NCBI GenBank assembly: GCA_030263295.1 | Contig: SZOS01000006.1 | Location: forward strand, 24,160-88,159 | Direction: 5' to 3' | Source: Dokdonella_A sp014338185 | Lineage (GTDB): Bacteria; Pseudomonadota; Gammaproteobacteria; Xanthomonadales; Rhodanobacteraceae | DNA: 64,000 bases | Made by a program: the position numbers and the translations under genes | Shown: piece by piece, positions 53,176 to 60,734 of the stretch | How positions within the stretch are numbered: position 1 is the first letter of the stretch | Layout: each line of letters begins with the position of its first letter | The notes under the pieces: generated by a model | Told to the model about the DNA's origin: nothing | The model's input: only the letters and a program-made list of their open reading frames with translations | Database searches by the model: none

Positions 53176-54216
53176 TCAGGCCGCGAGCGTGCCGCCTGGC
53201 ACCTGCATGGTCAGGCAGTGGACGCTGCCGTTCTGCCAGATCAGGTCGCGCGCGTCGATCGCGACCACGCTGCGCCCGGGATGGGCTGCGGCGACCACCG
53301 CCTGCGCGGCCGCGTCGGCGGCGTCGCCGTAGGCGGGCATGACCACGCCCCCGTTGACGATGAGGTAGTTGGCATAGGATGCCGCCAGGCGGCGTTCGCC
53401 ATCATGGATCGGGCGCGCCCACGGCAGTGCGTGCAGCCGGTAGGGCCGGCCGTCGCGGGTGCGCAGTGCCGCCAGCTCCGCGGCCATGCGCGCGAGTTCG
53501 TCGTGGTGCTCGTCGCCGCGGTCGTCGCAACCCTGGTACACGATCGCATCGTCCGGCGCGAAGCGTGCGAGCGTGTCGATGTGGGCGTCGGTGTCGTCAC
53601 CCTGCAGGTAGCCGTGTTCGAGCCACAACACGCGCTCGGCATGCAGTGCCGTGCGCAGTTGCGCCTCGATACCGGTCCGGCCGAGTTGCGGATGGCGCTG
53701 TTCGAGGCAGCGCGCCGTGGTCAGCAGCGTGCCGCAGCCATCGCTTTCGATCGCGCCGCCCTCCAGCGCCCAGTCGATGCGGCGGTGCCGGGCATGGGCG
53801 CCGAACAGGCCCGCCGCGACCAGCGCGCGCACCAAGGCATCATCGCGCTCGCCCTGGTACTTGCCGCCCCAACCGGTGAAGCGGAAATCGAGCAGTTCGC
53901 GCGCATCGCCCGCCGCCAGCGTGAGCGGGCCCGAATCGCGCAGCCAGGTGTCATCGTAGGGCGCGATGACGCAGCGCAACTGCGCGGGATCCACGCCCGC
54001 CGCGTGCAGCAGTTGCTGCGCGCGTGCGCGCACCGTGTCGTCGGCGACGCAGACGAGCAGGGGCTGGAAACGCGTGATCGCGGCCGCGAGCGCGACGTAG
54101 GCCGCCTCGACGCGCGCCAGGCGCGCCGCCCAGTCGGTGCCAGCGTGCGGCCAGGCAATCAGCACCGCGGCCTGGGTTTCCCACTCGGCCGGCAGGCGCC
54201 ACGCAGCTGGTGCCAT
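53176..54216 (-). CDS. aguA: Agmatine deiminase
   Basis: A 346-residue guanidine-modifying enzyme. LPAEWETQAAVLIAWPHAGTDW is the family's N-terminal motif; YDDTWLRDSGPL, DWALEGGAIESDGCGTLLTT, LEHGYLQGDDTDAHIDTLARF and the catalytic Cys in NGSVHCLTMQVPGG follow in order. It converts agmatine to N-carbamoylputrescine; together with AguB it makes putrescine from arginine-derived agmatine. Its start overlaps the stop of the small secreted protein gene by one base. Confidence 0.96.
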   Translation of the reverse strand: MAPAAWRLPAEWETQAAVLIAWPHAGTDWAARLARVEAAYVALAAAITRFQPLLVCVADDTVRARAQQLLHAAGVDPAQLRCVIAPYDDTWLRDSGPLTLAAGDARELLDFRFTGWGGKYQGERDDALVRALVAAGLFGAHARHRRIDWALEGGAIESDGCGTLLTTARCLEQRHPQLGRTGIEAQLRTALHAERVLWLEHGYLQGDDTDAHIDTLARFAPDDAIVYQGCDDRGDEHHDELARMAAELAALRTRDGRPYRLHALPWARPIHDGERRLAASYANYLIVNGGVVMPAYGDAADAAAQAVVAAAHPGRSVVAIDARDLIWQNGSVHCLTMQVPGGTLAA

Positions 54217-54590
54217 CAGGGTGCCGCGGGGGCGGCGTCGAGCACCGTGTGGATCACGCGGTTGCGCTCGAAATACACGGTGTAACCGGCGTAACGCCAG
54301 CGATTGATGGTTGGATGCCGCGGTGCGTCACCGCCGGCCGCAGGCAGCTTGTCCACCGGCGCGCCGAAGCGACTTTCGACCTGGGCCATGCTCATGCCAC
54401 GTGTGGGCACGGTGCTACTGCTGTCGGCGACCGCGTGGTGGCGGCGTACCCGCATCGGCTTCTTGGCCTGCGGCGTGGCGGCGGCCGTATCGGTCGCCGT
54501 AGTCGCCGCTTCCTGCGCCTGTGCGGCCGGGATCGCCAGCGCGGCACCGACGAGGAGTGGCAGCGTCATCAGAATGGACTTGCGGATCAT
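54216..54590 (-). CDS. Small secreted SmpA/OmlA-like protein
   Basis: A 124-residue protein with a signal peptide (ILMTLPLLVGAALAIPAAQA). After an Ala/Thr-rich linker comes RGMSMAQVESRFGAPVDKL, then INRWRYAGYTVYFERNRVIHTVLD. The sequence M-x-x-V-x-x-x-F-G-x-P followed by W-x-Y-x-x-x-x-V-x-F is the BamE/SmpA beta-lactamase-inhibitor-like fold. There is no lipobox, so it is soluble in the periplasm rather than a BamE lipoprotein. It heads the unit that goes on to aguA and aguB, an odd partner for polyamine enzymes. The function is unknown. Confidence 0.7.
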   Translation of the reverse strand: MIRKSILMTLPLLVGAALAIPAAQAQEAATTATDTAAATPQAKKPMRVRRHHAVADSSSTVPTRGMSMAQVESRFGAPVDKLPAAGGDAPRHPTINRWRYAGYTVYFERNRVIHTVLDAAPAAP

Positions 54591-54714
54591 GCTTCAACTC
54601 CTTGTCATTCAAGGGAAAGCGGCAGGTCGCCAGCCAGCGCTTTTTAGCAGAAGCCGGGGCCGGATTCCATCGCCGCACGCACGAAATCATGCGCCGCGGC
54701 CGGGCCGGCCAATG

Positions 54715-54735
54715 AAAAGGGCCGCAAAGCGGCCC
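54715..54735 (-). terminator. Terminator of rpmJ
   Basis: GGGCCGC (54719-54725) pairs with GCGGCCC (54729-54735) around AAA; the minus strand continues with TTTT. It lies 26 bases downstream of the rpmJ stop. Confidence 0.85.
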
Positions 54736-54760
54736 TCTTGGCGACCCGGTTGGTCCGCGC

Positions 54761-54886
54761 TCAGCGCTGGCGGGCCTTGAAGCGCGGATTGCTCTTGCAG
54801 ATCACGAACACCTTGCCGCGGCGGCGCACGACCTTGCAGTCGCGATGGCGGCTCTTGGCGGACTTGAGGGACGACAGGACTTTCAT
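54761..54886 (-). CDS. rpmJ: 50S ribosomal protein L36, zinc-free (C-minus) type
   Basis: A 41-codon protein beginning MKVLSSLKSAKSRHRDCKVV and ending VICKSNPRFKARQR. This is ribosomal protein L36 of the alternative YkgO-like form: only two cysteines remain (positions 17 and 30), and the Cys/His set that binds zinc in the standard L36 is absent. C-minus paralogues usually replace the zinc form when zinc is scarce, but in several xanthomonads this may be the only copy. It is a single gene with its own terminator, reading away from the small gene at 55124. Confidence 0.93.
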   Translation of the reverse strand: MKVLSSLKSAKSRHRDCKVVRRRGKVFVICKSNPRFKARQR

Positions 54887-55123
54887 GGAACGCCTCGCAA
54901 CAGATCACGGAAAACGGGAAACGCGGGATTGTACTTGAATCTGCTCGAAAAATGGAAGCCACCCGGGCGTGTGCGCGAGCGCTGGCGCCGGTCGCCTCCG
55001 TACCGTCGGCATTTTCCTACAACGCGGCGCGACGACTGGCGATCGCGCGCGGGCCGGTCCGGGCCGACGATGAGGCCCATGGAGCGGTCGCCGCCGCGGC
55101 TGGATGAGACGCGCGGCGCCGCG

Positions 55124-55414
55124 ATGGCTCTGGTCAAGGTGCGGTGGGAGTATGCCATGCAAGGCGAGCGGACTCTGGATGAGGTGTTGGTGGCGGTGCG
55201 GCGCCTGCAGGAGAGTCGCGCCAGTTGTGTGGTGCTCAAGCCCTCCTATGCCCGACTGAGCCAGGACGAGCTTGCCCAGCGCGCGCGGATCATCGATACG
55301 GTGGTGCGCACGCGCAAGCTGCTGCAGTCGCTGCAGACGCGCGAGGACGAACTGGGTGGCACGGCGGTGGCGGCGCGGCTGCGCCAGGCGGAGTCGCTGG
55401 TGCGGGGCTGGTGA
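55124..55414 (+). CDS. Small protein of unknown function
   Basis: From ATG 55124 this frame gives 96 residues: LVKVRWEYAMQGERTLDEVL, then helical sequence (SQDELAQRARIIDTVVRTRK, LLQSLQTREDELGGTAVAAR). The amino-acid make-up is that of a real helical protein and unlike the Arg/Pro-rich antisense frames around it. No domain is recognised. ATGs at 55070 and 55079 are alternatives, and none has a strong ribosome binding site. The 237 bases before it, up to rpmJ, hold nothing else recognisable. Confidence 0.5.
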   Translation: MALVKVRWEYAMQGERTLDEVLVAVRRLQESRASCVVLKPSYARLSQDELAQRARIIDTVVRTRKLLQSLQTREDELGGTAVAARLRQAESLVRGW

Positions 55415-55591
55415 GGTGCGTGCCCGACACGGTCGGGAACCTGCAATCACGGATACCGGCGCGCGCGATGCCGTGATGGCGGCCGCGGATCGATGTGCGG
55501 CGCTGGGCTACTGTCCTCGCGCGCGGTGCCAGGGCACCGCGCCGCTGGAACAGCAGCCGGGCCGCGCCGAGGACGAGGCGGAACGACCGCG

Positions 55592-55627
55592 CAAAAGAAA
55601 ACGCCCAACCGGGGACGGTTGGGCGTT
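55592..55627 (-). terminator. Terminator of tRNA-Ala(CGC)
   Basis: AACGCCCAACC (55600-55610) pairs with GGTTGGGCGTT (55617-55627), an 11-bp stem followed on the minus strand by TTTTCTTTTG. It begins 7 bases beyond the tRNA 3' end. Confidence 0.9.
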
Positions 55628-55633
55628 GGTGTG

Positions 55634-55709
<76 letters not shown>

Positions 55710-55746
55710 ATGTGCTTCCGGGTCTGGGGACCTCGAAAGGGCGCGC

Positions 55747-55776
55747 ATCATAGCAGCGCGCCGTTGGCCTCGCCAA
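55747..55776 (-). promoter_or_regulatory. Promoter of tRNA-Ala(CGC)
   Basis: -35 TTGGCG (55776-55771), an 18-bp spacer, -10 TATGAT (55752-55747), then discriminator GCGCGCCC. It lies 38 bases upstream of the tRNA and downstream of the thrC stop. Confidence 0.75.
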
Positions 55777-55791
55777 GCCTGCTGCGCGGCC

Positions 55792-57090
55792 TCAACCGCC
55801 CAGTGCGAGCAGCAGTGCGCGCAGCGCGTCGTAGTCGTTGGCCATCGGTTCGGCCTGGGCGGGGCGCGCGAGCATCGCGGCGAGCGGGGCGGGCGCGGGA
55901 ACCGGTGCGCCCACCAGCGGTTCGACGATGCTGTCGAACTTGGCCGGGTGGGCGGTGGCGACCACGGCCCACTCGCGCGTGTCGCCGGCCGCGCGCAGGC
56001 GCGCGAGCACGCACAGCGCGGTGGCGGTGTGCGGGCATGCGGCCAGCGCGTGCTCGCGCCAGGTGCGGCCAATGGTGGCCGCGATGTCGGCGTCCTCGAC
56101 CGCATCGGCGCGCAGCCACGCGGGCGGCGCGGGTTGATCGGCGAACAGCCAGCGCAGGCGCTCGAAGTTGCTCGGATTGCCCACGTCCATGGCGTTGGCC
56201 AGCGTGGCGATGCTCGGCTGCGGCCGGTACCGGCCGCTGGCGAAGTAGTCGGGCAGCACGCGATTGGCATTGGTGGCGAGCACGATGTCGCCGATCGGCA
56301 GGCCGACGAGTCTGGCGAGCACGCAGGCAAGCGCGTTGCCCAGGTTGCCGGTCGGGACCACATAGTTGAGCGTGCCGCCGTGGCGCCGCGCATGTTCGAG
56401 TGCGCTGGCCGCGTAGTAGGCCATTTGCGGCAGCCAGCGGCCAAGGCTGATGCTGTTGGCCGAGGTCAGCACGCTTGCCTGGCGCAGTGACGCATCGCCG
56501 AGCGCGCGCTTGACCAGCACCTGGCAGTCGTCGAACGTGCCGGCGACGCGCAGCGTGTGCACGTTGTCGCCGAAGCTCCCCAGCTGGTGTGCCTGGCGCG
56601 GCGCGACGCGGCCATCCGGATAGAGCACCACCACGCGAAAGCCCGGGCGGCGATGGAAGGCCGCCGCCACTGCGGCACCGGTGTCGCCCGAGGTGGCCAC
56701 GAGCACCGTCGTGGGCGGTGTCTCGGTGTCGCGCAGGCGTGCCAGGCTGGCGGCAAGGAAACGCGCGGCGTAGTCCTTGAACGCGGCGGTCGGGCCATGG
56801 AACAGTTCGAGCACCTGCGTGCCGGCGGCGAGCGGACGCAGCGGCGCGGGGAACGCATACGCCTCCGCGCAGATCGCATCCAGGTCGGCCAGCAGGCGGC
56901 TGCCGGCGAAGAACGGCCGCAGCACGCGCGCCGCGACCGCGGCGAGGTTGGCGCAGTCGGCGAAATCACCGGGATCGAGCCGCGGCAGGCGCGCCGGCAC
57001 GTACAGGCCACCGTCGGGGGCCAGCCCGCTCGCGAGGGCAACGTCGATGTCTACGCTCGCGGTCGCGCCGCGCGTGCTCAGGTAGTTCAT
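55792..57090 (-). CDS. thrC: Threonine synthase
   Basis: A 432-residue PLP enzyme: MNYLSTRGATASVDIDVALASG, APDGGLYVPARLP, FHGPTAAFKDYAARF with the PLP Lys, TVLVATSGDTGAAVAAAF, ANSISLGRWLPQMAYY and YVVPTGNLGNALACVLA. It converts O-phosphohomoserine to threonine, the last step of the pathway. Its ATG 57090 overlaps the thrB stop (ATGA). It is the last gene of the thr operon; no terminator was recognised before the tRNA promoter. Confidence 0.96.
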   Translation of the reverse strand: MNYLSTRGATASVDIDVALASGLAPDGGLYVPARLPRLDPGDFADCANLAAVAARVLRPFFAGSRLLADLDAICAEAYAFPAPLRPLAAGTQVLELFHGPTAAFKDYAARFLAASLARLRDTETPPTTVLVATSGDTGAAVAAAFHRRPGFRVVVLYPDGRVAPRQAHQLGSFGDNVHTLRVAGTFDDCQVLVKRALGDASLRQASVLTSANSISLGRWLPQMAYYAASALEHARRHGGTLNYVVPTGNLGNALACVLARLVGLPIGDIVLATNANRVLPDYFASGRYRPQPSIATLANAMDVGNPSNFERLRWLFADQPAPPAWLRADAVEDADIAATIGRTWREHALAACPHTATALCVLARLRAAGDTREWAVVATAHPAKFDSIVEPLVGAPVPAPAPLAAMLARPAQAEPMANDYDALRALLLALGG

Positions 57091-58013
57091 GCGATCACCT
57101 CCGTGGCGGGTCCGGCGACGGGCGAGACCCACTCGTCGCTGTCGAAGCCGGCCGCGGCAAAGGCCGCGCGCATCGCGTCGGCGCAGCGCCGCGCAACCGC
57201 TGCGCCATCACACCAGGCGAACACGCTCGGGCCGGCGCCGGAAATGCTGGCGCCGAGCGCGCCACCGGCGAGGGCGGCGGCCTTGACCGCGCCGAACCCG
57301 GCAATGAGCGGGGCGCGGCGCGGTTCCACCAGCACGTCGGCCAGGCCTGCGCGGATCAGTTGCATGTCGCCAGCATGGCAGCCTGCGAGCACCAGCGCGA
57401 GATGGGCGCTTTGCGCCACGAACTCGGGCAGTGCGTAGTGGCCGGCCAGCGCGGCGCGCGCCGCGCGCGTTTCCAGTGTGGCATGCGGATGCACCAGCGC
57501 GCAGTGCAGAGCCGGCGGCGTGGCGATGCGCACGAGCCGATCGGCGGTGGCGAGCACGAGTCCGCCCAGCAGCATCGGGCCGACATTGTCGCCGTGGCGG
57601 CCACCGCTGGCGGCGGCCTCGCCATCGAGCGCGAACGGGTACAGCGCCGCGCGCGGCAGCGGCACGTCGAGCAGCGCGTTGGCCGCGACCAGGGCGCCGA
57701 CCGCCGAGGCGGCCGAGCCGCCCATGCCCGAGCCGAAGGCGATGCCCTTGTCGATTTCGATGTCGAAGCCGAAGCGCAGGTCCAGCGCCCGGCGCAGCGC
57801 GAGCAGGGCGGCGCCCGCGGTGTTGCGCTCGGGCTCCAGCGGCAGTGCCTGCACCGCGCCGCGGATCGCGCTGATGCGCACCAGCGGCTCGGCGATGCGC
57901 GTCACGGTGACGCGATCGCCTGGGCCGGCGATGGTATGGCCGAGGATGTCGAAGCCGACGCCGGCGTTGCCGACGCTGGCGGGGGCGAATGCGGTGACGC
58001 GGCTGCGGCTCAT
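57087..58013 (-). CDS. thrB: Homoserine kinase
   Basis: A 308-residue GHMP kinase: VTAFAPASVGNAGVGFDILG at the start, the ATP-binding loop IAFGSGMGGSAASAVGALVA, and GGALGASISGAGPSVFAW near the end, the three GHMP motifs. It phosphorylates homoserine. ATG 58013 overlaps the thrA stop and its own stop overlaps thrC, each by 4 bases, so translation of thrA, thrB and thrC is coupled. Confidence 0.96.
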   Translation of the reverse strand: MSRSRVTAFAPASVGNAGVGFDILGHTIAGPGDRVTVTRIAEPLVRISAIRGAVQALPLEPERNTAGAALLALRRALDLRFGFDIEIDKGIAFGSGMGGSAASAVGALVAANALLDVPLPRAALYPFALDGEAAASGGRHGDNVGPMLLGGLVLATADRLVRIATPPALHCALVHPHATLETRAARAALAGHYALPEFVAQSAHLALVLAGCHAGDMQLIRAGLADVLVEPRRAPLIAGFGAVKAAALAGGALGASISGAGPSVFAWCDGAAVARRCADAMRAAFAAAGFDSDEWVSPVAGPATEVIA

Positions 58014-60478
58014 GACTGCACGATCCTGAGGATGTCGGCGAACACGCCGGCGGCGGTGACTTCGGGGCCGGCGCCCGGGCCCTGCACCACGAGCGGGTTG
58101 TCGGCGTAGCGGCGGGTGGTGAACTGCACGATGTTGTCGGTCAGGCGCAGGTGCGCGAAGGCGTGGTCGGTGGGCAGTTCGACCAGGCCGACGCGGGCCT
58201 GGCCGCCGCGGTCGAGTTGGGCAACGTAGCGCAGTACGCAGCCGTTGCGCCGGGCGCTGGCGTGGCGGGTCTCGATCAGCGCGTCGAACTCGCCGAGGCG
58301 GTCGATGAAGGTCGCGGCATCGGTGGCGCGCAGCGAGGCCGGCACCAGGCTCTCGACCTCGACGTCGGCCAGTTCGAGCCCCACGCCGGCCTCGCGCGCG
58401 AGGATCACGAGCTTGCGCGCGACGTCGGTGCCGGACAGGTCATCACGCGGATCGGGCTCGGTGTAGGCGCGCGCATGCGCCTCGCGCACCAGTGCCGAGA
58501 ACGGCACGCTGCCGTCATAGCGGTTGAACAGCCACGCGAGCGTGCCCGACAGGATGCCCTGGACCGCATGCAGTTCGTCGCCGGTGTCGAGCAGGTCGCG
58601 CAGGGTCGAGATGACCGGCAGGCCGGCGCCGACGGTCGCCTCGTAACGGAAGCGCGCGCCGCTGGCGCAGGCCGCGCGGATGCCTTGCCAGCGCGCCCGC
58701 GGTCCGGCGCCCGCGTGCTTGTTCGGGGTGACCACGTGGATGCCCGCGGCCAGCCATGCGGCATAGCGCTCCGCGACCGCATCGCTTGCGCTGCAGTCGA
58801 TGATGAGCGCATGCGGCAAGTGCTCGGCATGCACGTGGGCGGTGAACGCGTCGAGGTCGCTGCCCGCCTGCGCGGACTCGCGCCATTGCGCGGCCAGGCG
58901 CGATTCACCGCACCACATGCGGCTGCGGCTCGCCACCGCGCGCACGCGCAGGTCGAGCTGGTGCTCGCGCAGCAGGCGTTCGCGCGCGGCCAGCAGCTGG
59001 CCGAGCAGGGCCTGGCCGACCTTGCCGGGACCGATCAGGCCGATCGAGATCGTCTGTGGCGACAGCCAGAACGCGGCGTGGGCCGAGCGCAGCGCGCGCG
59101 CGGCATCGCCACTGGCCACCGCCACCGAGATGTTGCGCTCGGAGGCGCCCTGGGCGATCGCGCGGATGTTGACGCCGCTACGCGCAAGCGCGCTGAACAG
59201 GCGCGCGGCGACGCCCGGCTGGCCGGCCATGCCGTCGCCGACCGCGGCGAGCACGCTGATGCCGCGATCGCCCGCGATGCGTGCGATCGTGCCGCGTGCG
59301 AGCTCGCCCTCGAAGGCGCGCTCCAGCGCCGCGCGGCCACGATCGAGGTCAGCCTCGCGCACGATGCAGCAGATCGAGTGTTCGGAGGATCCCTGCGAGA
59401 TCATCACCACCGACACGCCGGCCGCGTGCAGCGCGCCGAACGCACGCTCGGCGGTGCCAGGCACACCGATCATGCCCGCGCCCTCGAGCGTGAGCACGGC
59501 CAGCGCCTGCACCGCCGACAGGCCCTTGACCGGCGACTGGCCATCGGCGGCGGCCGGCGCACCGATCGCGGTGCCGGCCTGCTCGGGCGCAAAGGTGTTG
59601 CGGATGCGCACCGCCATGCCGGCCGCGATCGCTGGTGTGAGGGTCTGCGGGTGGATCACCTTGGCGCCGAAATAGGCCAGCTCGCACGCTTCGCTGTAGC
59701 TGAGCCGTGGCAGCGACACCGCTTCGGGCACGAGGCGCGGGTCGGCCGACAGCACGCCGTCGGTGTCGCCCCACAGCGTGAGTTCGCTGGCGCCGGCCAG
59801 GCGCGCGAAGATCGCGGCCGAGTAGTCGCTGCCATTGCGACCGAGCACGGTGGCGCGACCCTCGACGCTGCGCGCGACGAAGCCGGTCACCACGACCCAG
59901 GGCTGCGCCGCCTGCGCGCGCCATGCATCGAAGCGGCGCTGGCTGTCGGCCCATTCCACGTTCGCGCCAAGTTCGCCATGGCCGACCACGAGCACTTCGC
60001 GCGCGTCCAGGCGCGCGCAGGGCAGGCCCTGCGCGCGCAACAGTTCGGCGAGCAGGTACGAGGACCACACTTCGCCCAGGCCCTGCACGCGCTCGCTCGC
60101 CTCGCGGTTGGGCGTGCGCAGCACCGCCAGCGCAGCCAGCAGGTCGTGCAGTTCGGCGAACTGGCCATCGAGCCAATCGAGGCAGTCGCCGGCCCCGGCG
60201 TCGAGCAGTTCGCGGGCGCAGTCGCGATGGCGCTCGCGCAGGCGCTGCAGTTGTGCCGGCCAGTCGGGCGCCGCCTGCATCGCGGCATCGGCCAGTGCGA
60301 TCAGCGCGTCGGTGGTGCCGCGCATCGCCGACACCACCACCAAGGTGGTCGATGCCGGTTGCGCGCGCACGATCGCGGCCACGCGCCGCATGCAGGCGGC
60401 GTCGGCGAGGCTCGAGCCGCCGAATTTGTGCACGCGCACCGGCGCGGCGGGTGGATCGGAAGTGGCTGCGGCAGGCAT
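58010..60478 (-). CDS. thrA: Bifunctional aspartokinase I / homoserine dehydrogenase I
   Basis: An 822-residue fusion. The aspartokinase part starts VRVHKFGGSSLADAACMR (K-F-G-G-S-S at 18-23) and includes NGSDYSAAIFARLAGASELTLW. Two ACT domains follow (GAGMIGVPGTAERAFGALHAA, VGDGMAGQPGVAARLFSALA), then homoserine dehydrogenase from ISIGLIGPGKVGQALL through DCSASDAVAERYAAWLAAGIHVVTPNK and DPRDDLSGTDVARKLVILAREAG. It catalyses the first and third steps of threonine synthesis and is normally inhibited by threonine. Its ribosome binding site GGAG (60489-60486) lies inside a hairpin, and a Thr-rich leader peptide is encoded upstream. Confidence 0.96.
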   Translation of the reverse strand: MPAAATSDPPAAPVRVHKFGGSSLADAACMRRVAAIVRAQPASTTLVVVSAMRGTTDALIALADAAMQAAPDWPAQLQRLRERHRDCARELLDAGAGDCLDWLDGQFAELHDLLAALAVLRTPNREASERVQGLGEVWSSYLLAELLRAQGLPCARLDAREVLVVGHGELGANVEWADSQRRFDAWRAQAAQPWVVVTGFVARSVEGRATVLGRNGSDYSAAIFARLAGASELTLWGDTDGVLSADPRLVPEAVSLPRLSYSEACELAYFGAKVIHPQTLTPAIAAGMAVRIRNTFAPEQAGTAIGAPAAADGQSPVKGLSAVQALAVLTLEGAGMIGVPGTAERAFGALHAAGVSVVMISQGSSEHSICCIVREADLDRGRAALERAFEGELARGTIARIAGDRGISVLAAVGDGMAGQPGVAARLFSALARSGVNIRAIAQGASERNISVAVASGDAARALRSAHAAFWLSPQTISIGLIGPGKVGQALLGQLLAARERLLREHQLDLRVRAVASRSRMWCGESRLAAQWRESAQAGSDLDAFTAHVHAEHLPHALIIDCSASDAVAERYAAWLAAGIHVVTPNKHAGAGPRARWQGIRAACASGARFRYEATVGAGLPVISTLRDLLDTGDELHAVQGILSGTLAWLFNRYDGSVPFSALVREAHARAYTEPDPRDDLSGTDVARKLVILAREAGVGLELADVEVESLVPASLRATDAATFIDRLGEFDALIETRHASARRNGCVLRYVAQLDRGGQARVGLVELPTDHAFAHLRLTDNIVQFTTRRYADNPLVVQGPGAGPEVTAAGVFADILRIVQS

Positions 60479-60482
60479 CTCA

Positions 60483-60499
60483 GGTCTCCGGTGGAGACC
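60483..60499 (-). promoter_or_regulatory. Hairpin sequestering the thrA ribosome binding site
   Basis: On the minus strand GGTCTCC-ACC-GGAGACC is a perfect 7-bp stem with a 3-base loop. Its 3' arm contains GGAG, the thrA Shine-Dalgarno, 7 bases before ATG 60478. There is no T run after it, so it would block translation initiation rather than end transcription. Confidence 0.65.
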
Positions 60500-60510
60500 C
60501 CGGTCCGCTG

Positions 60511-60541
60511 CGGGCAGGGCTTTGGCGCAGGCCCTGTCCCG
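60511..60541 (-). promoter_or_regulatory. Upstream hairpin of the thr leader
   Basis: CAGGGC (60515-60520) pairs with GCCCTG (60531-60536), extended by CGGG/CCCG across a one-base bulge. It lies between the leader-peptide stop and the sequestering hairpin and is a candidate for the alternative structure in the attenuation switch. Confidence 0.45.
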
Positions 60542-60577
60542 GTGCGGGGCGGGGCCGTGGTTTGCGCAATCGATCGA

Positions 60578-60700
60578 TCAGAACGGTTGGCTGTGCACGC
60601 GCCCGCACCCCGTGGACGTCGTCGTCCGCGTGGTAGTCGTGCGCGTAATCGTGCTGCCGATCGCGGCAGGCGAGTGGCGCTGGGCGTGATGCAGGTTCAT
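60578..60700 (-). CDS. thrL: thr operon leader peptide
   Basis: A 40-residue frame from ATG 60700 contains STITRTTTTRTTTSTG: 10 Thr and one of two Ile within residues 17-30. This is the composition of threonine-operon leader peptides, which sense charged tRNA-Thr and tRNA-Ile by ribosome stalling; E. coli ThrL is also a short Thr/Ile-rich peptide. It lies about 100 bases upstream of thrA. No Shine-Dalgarno precedes the ATG. A -35-like TTGACA at 60738-60733 overlaps the rnd stop; a weak CACACT box 19 bases on would start the mRNA almost at the ATG. Confidence 0.85.
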   Translation of the reverse strand: MNLHHAQRHSPAAIGSTITRTTTTRTTTSTGCGRVHSQPF

Positions 60701-60734
60701 GGCGTGGAGTGTGCCGGCAGCACCACGGGGGCTG

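Noticed and set aside
54845..55123. N-terminal extension of the small gene at 55124 back to 54845
   Set aside because: The extra ~90 codons overlap rpmJ on the other strand and are Arg/Pro-rich without coding character.
60541..60578. A classic Rho-independent attenuator after the thr leader peptide
   Set aside because: Hairpins exist but none is followed by a T run, so transcription termination is not supported; the ribosome-binding-site hairpin is the better reading.
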